64,000 nt of DNA from Paraphaeosphaeria minitans (Eukaryota; Ascomycota; Dothideomycetes; Pleosporales; Didymosphaeriaceae), in contig WJXW01000004.1 in NCBI GenBank assembly GCA_015832175.1, forward strand, positions 3,782,001 through 3,846,000. Direction: 5' to 3'. A program made the translations under genes and the position numbers. Below, in pieces: positions 1-10,323 of this stretch; the stretch's first letter is position 1; the number at the start of each line of letters is the position of its first letter. Under the pieces are notes generated by a model. It saw nothing but the letters and a program-made list of their open reading frames with translations, did no database searches and was not told the DNA's origin.

Positions 1-216
1 GTGGATACCCCGCTAGCAAACGCCGATGTGGAGACGGAGGTGCTGAGTCCGCCTCCGGTTGATACTGACGTTGGACCTTGGAGCAGCGAAGCCTTCGATC
101 TTTTTGATTGGAAACCGCCAGGGAAAGAGTGGAAGTTTGACGATGGCAAGATGAGATTAGTCGAAGTTGCGGATGAGGAAGACAGCGGGATTGGGATGCT
201 TGTTGATGGACGATAG
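1..216 (+). CDS. 3' end of an unidentified protein gene (5' truncated)
   Basis: An open frame runs from the window edge to a TAG at 214-216, giving the last 71 residues of a protein that starts upstream. The tail is acidic and probably disordered, with a small aromatic patch (LFDWKPPGKEWKF). I recognise no domain. The GTG at base 1 is simply the first codon in the window and not a start. The gene converges on the minus-strand KDEL gene that ends at 576. Confidence 0.55.
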   Translation: MDTPLANADVETEVLSPPPVDTDVGPWSSEAFDLFDWKPPGKEWKFDDGKMRLVEVADEEDSGIGMLVDGR

Positions 217-575
217 GGTAAGTTGGTAGACTATTCTTGAGCGAAGGGTTACCGACTATAGTAGGCGAGAGAATCGCATGGGCATGATCATCAGCAAGTC
301 TGGTCCATGTCTTCGACTGCACGTTCTGGGGACCTCGTCTCGTACATGCATACAACATCTAGGCCAAGGAATGATTTCCTTCACAAACGCACGAGATGAC
401 TGACTCAAGAGTCGCGCTATATCTATCGGCGATTACTCTCCGATGTCAAATTCTCATCGACCATTCATGGCAGCCATGTGGTCTCTCGACTCAACTCCAA
501 AGCCATATGTACGAGAAAATCCTAACCACGCCAGACGCCTCAACCTCCCCAGCCCGACCTCGTACTTTGGCAACC
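217..575. other. Convergent intergenic region
   Basis: The 359 bases between two convergent stop codons should hold both 3' UTRs. I see no further gene or repeat in it. Confidence 0.5.
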
Positions 576-1331
576 CTACAACTCATCCTTACCCCCCGCA
601 GCTCCCTTGACTTGGAATGCATCCAATGCGATTTCCACCTCGTTCTTCCCCAGGGTCTTGTGCGCCACCTTGCCCAGCACAACGCCCTCTTTCGGCTCCG
701 TGCTGTAGTTCTCGAGGTCCTCGTACAACCCTTCACAATCAGACACCTTGTCGCTCTCCGGTTCTTCGACGAAGAGAGGCAGGATGGGGTAGATGGCGCC
801 CGGCGCGAAGAAGACGATGTCGTCTTGCACACTGAAGTGGCGTTGCTTGGGGTTCTTGTTCAACCTATCCACGTAATCAGCATTGTGCCGACCAAACGAC
901 ACGCATGGGTAAGTAGGTAGCGAAGAATACGGGTAATGGGGGGAAACACACCACTCCCGCACGGCAAATGGCAGCTCCTCGTACGCCATCTTCAATAGCT
1001 CCCTTCCTTCCCCGTGCGCGTCCTTGCCCTCCCACGACCCCGGGTACAGCTGCTTGTTGTAGAATACTTTGAGCTGCGGCGCCCACTCCTTGAGCGTCGG
1101 GTACATCTCCTTGAGCGTGTAGATCTGCGCTTTGAACTTGGAGCTGCTGGCGCAGTGCTTGGTGTAGGGGGCGAGATCCGCGTCGGTCCATTTCGCGGCC
1201 CAGATCTCGCCTGCGGGCGTGGGGTCGGCGGGCTTGAGGGATTCTTCCGAGGCGGGGGGTGAAGGAGATGAAGAGTCGGAGGCGGCGAGGGCTGTGGCGG
1301 CGAGGAGGGGGAGGAGGGTGGGGAAGCGCAT
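576..1331 (-). CDS. ER-lumen protein with signal peptide and C-terminal KDEL, function unknown
   Basis: Exons are complement(952..1331) and complement(576..864), giving 222 residues. The intron (865..951, 87 nt) begins GTGTGT and ends in TAG with a GCTGAT branch motif. It has no stop and a length divisible by three, so an unspliced reading would add 29 residues. The N-terminus is a clear signal peptide (MRFPTLLPLLAATALA), followed by a Ser/Pro linker. The C-terminus is the ER-retrieval signal KDEL, so the mature protein should reside in the ER lumen. The middle is a compact, aromatic-rich domain with two Cys (one near residue 60, one near 180). There is no CxxC thioredoxin motif and I know of no family match; a chaperone or folding helper is only a guess. 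Confidence 0.8.
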   Translation of the reverse strand: MRFPTLLPLLAATALAASDSSSPSPPASEESLKPADPTPAGEIWAAKWTDADLAPYTKHCASSSKFKAQIYTLKEMYPTLKEWAPQLKVFYNKQLYPGSWEGKDAHGEGRELLKMAYEELPFAVREWCVSPHYPYSSLPTYPCVSFGRHNADYVDRLNKNPKQRHFSVQDDIVFFAPGAIYPILPLFVEEPESDKVSDCEGLYEDLENYSTEPKEGVVLGKVAHKTLGKNEVEIALDAFQVKGAAGGKDEL

Positions 1332-2399
1332 GGTGAGGGTTGCTTCTCGACTCTGCTCTCAGCTGGGCTTTCCAGCGATTCTCGTGCTATCAACGAAACG
1401 ATTTTCCGATCCAATCGCTCCCTACAGCTAGGACGCAAATGCAGGGGGTTTATAGGCAGAGGGGGTAAGGTATCGCAGAGCAAATGCTCCCCAGAGTAAC
1501 GGGCCACGCTCAACTTTTCTACCCCAAGCGCCCCAGCATCCTGGATCTTCGTTGCTACATGCATCTCTGTCCTTTTGTTCGCGTCCTTCTTGAAACCTGC
1601 CGTAACCGGTAGTTGCAGACGCGGCCGCACCGGTTTCCCGCGTTCCATATTAACCGTCGGGGTGCGGGTCCACTGCTGCCAGCTGCAGATTGATTAACAG
1701 GACACGGTGGAAGCTACGAAGTCTGGTGATCAAAGCGGAAGTCACTTGTGCCTCGCAGTGGAAGCGGGGAGTTTTCGTTGTCGGTGGTGAGCGAGTGGGT
1801 GGAAGATCTCGGAGTTGAGTCACGTGGTTTAATTTCCACCGACGAGGTGGGCGTTGTGTGCATCTTTGTTTGTGAGATCGAAGCCTCCACTTCCGTTAAG
1901 CTTGCAGTGCCGTCCTTGGGTATACGTAGAGGTGTTCTGCACGGCCAAAGTGCAGTGTTGTCCACGAACATAACGTTCTCGCAGCCTTGCTGGACTACCT
2001 ACCCTGTATTGTGACGCAACAAGCGATCGGCGCCCACCCCTGTCTCGCTACCAACATCTCTGCCAACTACTTGTCCATCACGATGCCTTCTTCCACGAAA
2101 CAAGTTACTGGCCCGTTGGGCTATTTGCTCCAATGCTGACCCGCTCGGCTCAGACCGAGTGTTATCTCGCCGTGCGAGTGGCGAACACTGTCCCGTGTCT
2201 CAGGAACAGGTTTGGACCCTGGATGATGGATTGCCGGAACAAGATGGGACATGTGGTGATGTCGTGGGCGAGGTACCTGGGAACTGATAAACGGGAGGTG
2301 GGTCCTGGAGGAGGAGCTTTTTGACGTCCATTGTAAATGTCATCAGTTTTAAAATCAGTTCTCGTTGAACCAGTCCACTAAACACCACACATACCCACA
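1332..2399. other. Divergent promoter region
   Basis: About 1.07 kb separates the starts of the KDEL gene (minus) and the four-helix membrane protein (plus). It contains short open frames on both strands, but none has a recognisable protein, a splice structure or a convincing start. I read it as two promoters and 5' UTRs. Confidence 0.45.
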
Positions 2400-3380
2400 A
2401 TGTCCTTCTTCCACAGGAAAGAAGACCCCAACACGGCGACACCCATCCTCCCCACTGTCCGCGAACCTACCCTCTCTCCAACAGTCCCCCACAGCATGGA
2501 CGAAAAGCGCAAAGACAGCGCCTCCATCATACCTCCCACAAAACCACCCCCTTCTCGCAACCCTTCCACCCGCATCCAAGAACCCACCCGCACAACCTCC
2601 CAGACGAAGCGCCAACCCCCGGCCCCAGACCGCACCAAGTCGACCCCCTCGAAGAAGCCCAAACGCCCCAGTCTCCAACGCCGCCGCACGACCGCGCAGA
2701 CCCGCTACATCGACATGCTCCTCGAGCTCGACGCCGTCCCCAAACTGCACAACATCCTCGCCTCCTTCTCCACCTGGATCCTGCTCGCGGGCTACATCGT
2801 GTTCCCGGCCACCTTCAGCAAGCTCGACGACAAAGCCCTCGACGCCAAAGCCGACAGCGCGCTCAAAGCGCATGCGCTGGCGACGGTGCGCAACGTGCCG
2901 CTGCTGTACGTCGCCGCCTTTGCGTGCGGGGTCGGCGCCGCGGGCTGCGCGTGGCTGTGGTGCAAGCACAGGGGGAACTACGTGTGGGTGATTAATCGGA
3001 TTTTCCTGCCGAGTCTGATGAACAGCGTTGCGGGGCTGATTTCGACGCTGGTGAATGTGTATTCTGCGCAGAATGGTAAGTTGCCATCTTGCCTGTCTAG
3101 TGGTGCGGACCAAGTGGATTATTTGGTTGTGATTGAATGATTATGATATCGTGTGGTTGCTGATGGAGTGGTGGTAGGCCAATACTCGGTTACTGCGCGC
3201 GCGACCGTCGTGGTCACGGCTGCGCTGTCTGTCGTTGCTTCGGCGCTGTTTTTGCTGTATAATAGCGTGATGTTGACGCTGATTAAGAGGAAGCATCAGA
3301 AGGAGACGAGGGCTTTGGAGGGGAACATGCCGGACGAGGAAGAACCTTTGCCTGGAAGTGGTGCTATGAGGACTGTTTAA
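2400..3380 (+). CDS. Fungal four-helix integral membrane protein, function unknown
   Basis: Exons 2400..3075 and 3178..3380 give 292 residues. The intron (3076..3177) starts GTAAGT and ends GGTAG; the join restores NGQYSV. Residues 1-100 are a basic, Ser/Pro/Thr-rich cytosolic tail. Four hydrophobic helices follow: around LASFSTWILLAGYIVF, LLYVAAFACGVGAAG, FLPSLMNSVAGLISTLV and VVVTAALSVVASALFLLY. The C-terminus is short and charged (RKHQKETR) and acidic at the end. The layout is common among uncharacterised fungal plasma- or vacuolar-membrane proteins. No transporter signature or catalytic motif is visible. The start is the first ATG after an ACACAA context. Confidence 0.82.
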
Positions 3381-5107
3381 GGTAGATGACTGATCATCTC
3401 ATCTGAAACTTCAAACGAGTTTTTGCTTTACGTGTTACAATTGAGATCCAGCGCTTTGCGAACACTCGACACTTGCTGAGGTCGAAGGACCCGCTTCACG
3501 TTTCTTTCTGATGATGAGCGTATTTTGTTGCAGCGATATGATGCACGAAGTGCACATCTGGTCATGGACATGGGACGGTCTGTGTCCTCCGGAAACCTGG
3601 GTAGCTCGGAGTTAGGGCAACACTGTCCAATTCTAGACTGCTAGATATACAATGCAAAAAGATTCGGACTATGCGAAGTCATTGCCTGAGGCCGATACGT
3701 ATGTCTAAATCCAAGTACAACCTGTCGTATATCTGTGAACATTAATCGTGTTGCAGTAGTTTCGGCCAGTCTTACCAGCAAACTTGAGATGAGTGTATAA
3801 AAAGAGGTAAGCAGGGCCACAGCATCTGGTGAGTTTATTTTGATTTCAGCTGCTATTATATCATTCTTTTCTGGAGGTGAAAGTGCCACTATTGTGTTGT
3901 CAACATGGTGAACCAGACGAAGTTGTATCATGGCTATAAAATCCAAAACCCTTCGGCACACAAATAATCCTCAGCCTAAGATCTTGACGCTACCAATCCA
4001 GATCCAGCGCCGCGACCAACCCGGATTCGAGGGGAATGCATCCCGCCGAGGCTGCCCTTGCATTTGTGTCCCCTTAGCCGCTTCTTGGAGAAGTGACAGA
4101 ACCTGCAGCAACAAGCAATCACTGATTCAATGTCCTGGAGCATCTCGAGGATACTAACGATTCCATACCTGCTGAAAAGCGATTTCAGAAGCAGCCAGCT
4201 GTCGCGAGATGATCGCAAAGAGTGACAGATTCTCCGAGCAATTTGAAAAGGCCCTAATCCATATTGCGTTCAAGGGTTGAATTGACGGCGTTAACAGGAT
4301 CAATGAGCTCGAAAATGAGATCCAACCCTTTGCTGGCCCGAGATCGGTGGCCCGGGAGTCGTTTCTAGATTCTACTGTTACGCCCGTTTGTATGAAATGG
4401 AAGATATGAAAATTTCATAAAAATGACCGCATCTAAGCATACAAAATGTCGCCAAGTACCCAAAATCCTCCAAGATGATTTCAACCTGAATTGAGACGCT
4501 GTCTCGAATCTTTTACCGGAGGTAAACCATGGCATTACGTTCACTTAGACGAAAGGTGGATGACGTTCACTCAAAGGACCCCAATGGGGACTGTTCTTGT
4601 GCGACGAGTATTCTCGATTGACCTAATATTTCCAAGCTGGGGACCGATACATCCGTGACAGAGCTGATTCGTGTGCTACGGTGCCTAGAAAGAGGCAAGA
4701 AAGTGAAGATCCATAGTGGGGAACATACTTGGCGTCAGCTGCCACGGGGACCGGAGTAAGAGAGCCTCTAGCTCAGCAACAAGTGGGATTCGCGTGAGCA
4801 AATGACATTTCAGAAACTCATATGGTGAGTCCCTAGTAGGAAACAAAACATCAACCTTGGAATGAAACAGTTGCTCACAACTTCAGCCCTTCACGCCTGC
4901 GCTAGTTTCTGAGCTGAGACGAGTGCAATGCCGAGAGCCCTAGATCGTGATCACCCAAGACAAGATGGTAGCTTTAGGACCCGGTTGCCGAAGGGATGTA
5001 CTTAAGTCTTTCTACGGACGCTCCATTGAGAAGAACAATCCATCACTGCAACTGAGCTTCAAGTTTTCAGTACCATATCCACAATATACCATCGCATAAT
5101 TTCCACA
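3381..5107. other. Gene-poor 1.7-kb stretch
   Basis: No intact gene is visible. The base composition is more AT-rich than the flanking genes, and coding-looking fragments on the minus strand (about 3640-4330) are broken by stops and frame changes. The last 100 bases before 5108 are the promoter and 5' UTR of the small secreted protein. Confidence 0.45.
3641..4330 (-). pseudogene. Possible decayed coding relic
   Basis: On the minus strand several stretches read like protein in changing frames: one near 4230-4330 (ELIDPVNAVNSTLE), one at 3976-4218, and one at 3641-3961 with 106 codons open. They are separated by stops and frame changes, and no start or splice set joins them. No family can be assigned. 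This could equally be chance open frames in moderately AT-rich DNA, so confidence is low. Confidence 0.2.
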
Positions 5108-5425
5108 ATGCATTTCTCTTCACTCATCTCCCTCGCTCTCCTCCCGGCCCTATCCTTCGCCGGCACCATCACCTTCGCCTCGAACGGCGACTGCGAAGAC
5201 GGAACCGAACAATCGCCTGCCAGCGGCGCCTGCACGAAGGCACCTGAGGGGTCGCGTGATTCCTTCAAGGTCACGGACATGGGCGGGTGCGACAACATCG
5301 GATTTTATAGCGCTTCAGGCTGCGGACATAATGACCGACAGGCGTATTACAGCGAGTTTGACATCCTGAAGTACTGCATGGCGCCGAAGTACGACTACAC
5401 TCATTACGCTTTCCACGTGTGTTAG
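5108..5425 (+). CDS. Small secreted cysteine-rich protein (candidate effector)
   Basis: This single-exon gene of 105 residues has a strong signal peptide (MHFSSLISLALLPALSFA). The mature protein is about 87 residues with six cysteines (DCED, GACTK, GGCDN, SGCGH, KYCMA and the final VC), enough for three disulfides. There are no membrane segments and no lysine-rich processing sites. Size, cysteine content and lack of a known domain fit the small secreted protein class that includes many fungal effectors and antimicrobial proteins; a role in host or microbial interaction is inference. It lies alone between two gene-poor stretches (1.7 kb upstream, 1.0 kb downstream), a setting common for such genes. 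The start context (TCCACAATG) is good. Confidence 0.8.
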   Translation: MHFSSLISLALLPALSFAGTITFASNGDCEDGTEQSPASGACTKAPEGSRDSFKVTDMGGCDNIGFYSASGCGHNDRQAYYSEFDILKYCMAPKYDYTHYAFHVC

Positions 5426-6414
5426 CAGGAGCGGGAATACCAAGAGAGAGGGGATGAACAATCATTTGGCCGGGTTTGAGGAGATGGAGGATTGTGGATT
5501 CAGGTGCAAATTTCACGTCGGTATGACTTGCCCGTGGTTGCAAGCTTCGCGGACTACCACGGCGCGCATCATTTGCTTTCCATCACACGAAATTCGTAGC
5601 ATTAAGAATCGCAAAGAGATATACATTGCTCTTAAACTCTCACCCTTGATGCTCTGAAATGCATTTCAATTAGCTATGTAACCGCCATCACATTGCCAAT
5701 GTGTCTGGATACTGCAAGCTTTGAGGTTGACCCGGTACATTCCCGCCTAATGACGTGAAGCAACTGCCTCTACCATAATGCGTTGAATGTTGGTTGAATA
5801 AGTCATCTTTGAATCCCTTCTACCAGGCCCCTATTGCAACAGCAGGGTCACTTTATCCTCACTAGGTTTCTTGTAGCAACCGGTTCACACTACACACCCA
5901 AAAGAAACTTAGAAGTATCTGCAAGTACAGGTCGAAGCTATACTGAAGAACAGTCTCGCGGACTAAAAGGCCCTTCACTCCTTTTCACCTTCGCCCCACG
6001 CAAAAGAAGATCGTCGAAATGCCTGCACAACACCAGCTATGTGAGCGAGTCGAACGCAAATTTGAGCCATCATACGCAAGTGAAGAGCCACTCATTATCA
6101 TCGCTGCAGGATAATTGATCTCTGTTAAGGTATCGCAGAAGCCTTTGTGAGCTTCAACCAGACTCTAACGTGTTAAATTATCAGACGTGACATACATATG
6201 CCGAGACATTGAGCGTGCTGTTAGACCCATATATGCCTATCAACAATGCACCCGAATACCCAGAAATGCAACAAGCGGATATCATATGCAAACAAATCCC
6301 GACCCAATCCAACACAAAACGCCATTCCCATGATCGGAAACTCCCAACCAAATAGACAAGCCCCCTCTCCCCTCCGGTAGATACAGCGACGAAAAGAAGA
6401 CGAAGAAGGTATTC
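5426..6414. other. Convergent intergenic region
   Basis: About 1 kb lies between the stop codons of the secreted protein and the amidase. Short open frames are present but none is convincing. Both 3' UTRs should lie here. Confidence 0.4.
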
Positions 6415-8455
6415 CTACCGAGAAGAAGCATTACTGCTGTCCTCCACACCCTTACTAAACTCTTCTCCCCCTTCCATCCCCCGAAACGCCATCCGCCCAT
6501 TCTCCCGCAAAACCTCACATACCATCTCGGCACTAACCTCATACCCGCTCTTCTTCCACCTCCGGTTCAGCCAGCTCGCCAGGGCATCCGCGCTGCATCC
6601 CCACCGCCGCTCATCCCAGGTCCTCACAATGACTTCCACGATACCGGCATCGATGCCAGGCTCGGCCGCGGATTTCAGTGGCACCGACGACAAGGGGAGA
6701 GGAAGTGCGCGCGGCGGGAAGGTGGCTTCGTACGCGGTGAGGAAGTGGAGGAGCGTGTGTTCCGTGTGGGGCGGGGAGGTCAGCGTGAGGCCGAAGGGCT
6801 GGCCGTTGAGTTTGAGAGCGGAGAGGGGGCACGCGGCGGTCGGGTAGGAGGCGGCTGCTGACAGCGTGGAGAGCGCGGCGTCGCCCGGCGCGATCAGGAT
6901 GTCGAGCTGATGGCTGTTGAAGACGAAGTCGAGGCCTTCGCGGCCGCCTGCGGTGAGCAGGTGTGTGCGGAGCTGGCTGAGGTGTTCCTTTGGTGGATGT
7001 GCTTCAAGTGCGGAGAGCAGGTCGTTTTGATGCGGGCAGGACGGCGGGAGCGTTAGCTCTGGGTGCTCGGTGTTTAAGTTTATGATTTCGGCGAGGGAGT
7101 GGACTTTGGTGGTTTTGAACTGGCGGATGAACTCTACAAGGCATTCTTTGAATTCGGAGTAGACGATAGGCTCGAAGGCGTTGGCGCCGTCGTGGTTGAG
7201 GGAGGATTGAGAGGGGGATTCGACTGGATAGACGATGTCGACGCCCATTTCGATGAGCGATTGCACGACCATGTCATACTTCTGCAGCATGAAGCGCTCG
7301 GCGTCGGCGTTGATGCGGCCGCTCTTGCGCCACGAGGTCCAGATTGTGGGCTCGGTGAAGCCGATGCGGAGGCCGGCGAAGTCGGAGCGGATCTTGTAGT
7401 TGGGCTTTTGGACGCCGAATTTCGTTTCTTTGCCGGTTGGGGAGAGGAGGACGTCCATGAGGGCGACGAGGTCTTTTGCTGATTTGGCCTGCAGTCGCAT
7501 TAGTACGCGTACGGGAAAAGGTTCAGGGACACTGCATACCATGCCACCAGCGGAGTCGAAACTTTTACTAAGCGTGAAAATACCGTCCATGGGAACTTCG
7601 CCGATTGTAGGCTTCAAAGCATACAGTCCAGCGCGGTTCGCAGGCGTGATGAGCGAGCCCAACGTGTCTGTACCGATAGCAAGCGCACTAAATCCAGATG
7701 CAACGCTCACAGCTGAGCCCGTAGATGAACCTCCTGGCGCGGACAATTCCCAGTGTAGCTTCTTCTTCGCAATATGTCTCGCCACATACGGTGACTGGCA
7801 CTGGCCTCCCACAGCTGACCAGCCAGGCGGCATAGATGGGTTCTTCAGTCCACAGAACTCGGTCAGGTTCGATTTGCCTAGTATGATTAGGCCTCTCCGG
7901 ATAAGACGGTCGACGATGGTAGCGTTCCTTTTCGGTGTGCATCCCACGAAAGCGTACGAGCCTAGTGTTCACTCATTAACACACAATAATGAACTTGAAA
8001 TTATTTGACATACCAACAGTAGTATCCATTCCCAAGTTCCTATCCGTCATTATATTGTCCTTCAACACGATCGGAATACCATGCAGCGGCCCCCTCCTCT
8101 TCCCCCTACTCCTCTCATCGTCCAGTCGTCTCGCAATGCGCACCAACTCATGTCTGGGCGCCACACTTATCAACGCTCTCAACTGCCTGCCCCTCCGATT
8201 ATGCTGCTCGATCTGGTGCAAGTATGTTTCTACTATTTCTACGCTGGTGATGGCGCCTGCATTCAACATTTCCGCCAGCTCGAACGCGGAAGCGACGAGC
8301 GGGTCGAAGTTTGTTTGAAGAACAGAAGCATTGCTGCCATAGGATGTGGAGGAACCTTTGCGTGCGGCGTGTACGTGTATAGTCTGGAGGAGATCCGGGG
8401 GCAGTTCAGGCTCGAAGGCGGAGGGTGCAAAGGCTTTCTTGAGGGACTTCCACAT
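6415..8455 (-). CDS. Amidase-signature family hydrolase
   Basis: Exons are complement(8014..8455), complement(7540..7961) and complement(6415..7488), giving 645 residues. Introns are 7962..8013 (GTATGT...TAG) and 7489..7539 (GTATGC...CTAAT...CAG); the second is 51 nt, in frame and stop-free. The amidase signature is clear: catalytic Lys in GIPIVLKDNI, the Gly/Ser loop GGSSTGSAVSV holding the cis-Ser, and the nucleophile region GTDTLGSLITPA. Enzymes of this fold hydrolyse amide bonds (fatty-acid amides, acetamide, indole-acetamide, glutaminyl-tRNA); the substrate here cannot be told. There is no signal peptide, so it is probably cytosolic. A possible 5' intron (GTAAGT to CGCAG, about 41 nt just upstream of 8455) could extend the N-terminus in frame; I kept the first clear ATG of the conserved part. 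Confidence 0.9.
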
Positions 8456-10323
8456 AGTCGCTGCGAGCGACGGGATCGACGGTGCGGCTACTTACCTATG
8501 GAAAGCGAGGATGTAACCTGCAGTCCGTAGCGTAGGCTTTCTTGAGCGATACCCACTTCGGTCCTACAAATGGACGTATCTTGAAAAGTACAACAACGAA
8601 GGTAGTGGACCTGGCAGCGCTCGTGCGCCCCGCGAGAGCCAGCCAGCATCCTCATAAACGATGCCCTTGCTGGCTTCACCACCCGCACGCATGAGCACAA
8701 CTCTTCCCCAGACTGGGGGTCTGTCACGCCTCTAGCCAATCTCAGCTATCCTCGTATCCTTCCAAAAGTCCTGCCCACCAATTACGAGTCATCGCCGAGC
8801 CTTTTCTTGGAGCAAACGTGGTGGCCATCCCTACCCCAAAGCTGTTTACCCGGCACAAAGGCCCGCACGGAGCACTGCTTGTTGATTGCTGGAAAAAGCG
8901 GCACGTCCATGCAGCAGGTGTCTGAGAAGGTCGAATCGAGATGGAAGGCTCTATGGAAACGTGGGTGCAGTTCTCCCGCTTGGCGGCCGGTCGTCCACCG
9001 TATTGGGGGCCTTGGTGAGGGATCGCGGGGGAGCTGCCCGTGCCCTCCTGCATCCTCTTGCATCCTCCTGCATCCAAACAAGGCAAAAACATCGATGAGA
9101 TGACGGAGAGCAAGCCACAGTCTGGAACTCTGTCGTGATCCCAGCCCGGATTCAGGGCTTCCCTTTTCCAAGAGCTCGGCACTCCGCGCGCATCCTGGAT
9201 CAGCACCTGAGATCGCGGCCTCGTCTTCCTACGCTTCTTAACCTGCGATTTTATGAGGGCTCGGCAGCATGGTGAGCTGGAATCCGCGTCAGACGCAGTC
9301 AAACGCTATCTCCAGTCCATGAAAACGGTTGCAGGGCGCAAGGTCAGATGGCTCGTACACCGGCATGGCGTGGACTGTAGAGGGGGAATGCGGACGGGCG
9401 AAGACGTGCAGTTTGCGAGAATCGGCTGCTGTCCACGACCACAGCCGGCATCCCGCCCGTTTCCACCCAGCAGCCTTTCCCATCACGCGTCCGCTGATAA
9501 ACGCGAACAGTCTTATTCTCTCGCTGCTGATCACGTCTCGTCAACAGCGTTCTGGAAGAGTTCCATCCAGGTTGCGCACCCTATTAGTGATCACACACTG
9601 GTCGTCAGCCCATCACCCTTGACCCCCACCAGTGCAATCAACCCTCATATAAATGACCCGCATGTGTGCTATCGTCGAGCAATGATGCAACAAAGTTTTA
9701 TATTGCTGCCCAGCTGGCAGCGCATTGCCACAGCGGCACATCTCAGCCCCGCTTATCAACTGACCTGTCCTTTTCACCCACGGACCTGGGACGCTGTGCT
9801 GCAGCCCATGGAAGAGTGAAGTGCCGAGCGCGATCCAGGTACGGCATTGCGCGGTAGATTAGATAGATAGAGCGTTGCAATGAGAGCGCGGAGGGCCGGG
9901 GTGTGGTTGCGCCGGCTTCCATAGCTGTCGTGTGATTATGTTCTCGGTTGTCTTGGTCGCATTGAGGGAGAGGCATACGGAAGCGATTCGCTTCCGCCGC
10001 GTCTCTGCGTAGAAGGATTGCTGATCTTGGGGAATCTGCCGGGTCTGCAAGCGCCTAGACCATTCGCCTGGACCGACGTTGCTTGCGAAGCGTTGCACTG
10101 GTGGGAGAAAGGTGAAGACAGTTCTTCAAGAGGTCATTGCACATGTTTTTGATACACTGTATCCTAGATTGCCTAGAAACCACCTCTTTACAACACGTAG
10201 AGATCATCACAGGAATGCTAGCTTTCAGTTATATATGCATGTCCTAAATTGGGCTTTGCTTCGTAGCTAATGGCTTACATTATACAGAGGGGCTTCAAAG
10301 TGGAAAAAACTGTGCTGACTAGC
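8456..10323. other. Long intergenic region without a supported gene
   Basis: This 1.87-kb stretch lies between the amidase start and the Vps17 stop, both on the minus strand. Two frames of about 186-188 codons exist (minus 8742..9302, plus 9253..9819), but their translations are low in hydrophobic core and resemble no family. A 10-bp unit CCTCYTGCAT is repeated three times at about 9044-9073. I see nothing else. Confidence 0.4.

Noticed and set aside
8742..9819. Two overlapping open frames of about 186-188 codons between the amidase and vps17
   Set aside because: Neither has domain, signal or splice evidence, and the frames overlap on opposite strands; both look like chance frames in GC-balanced DNA.
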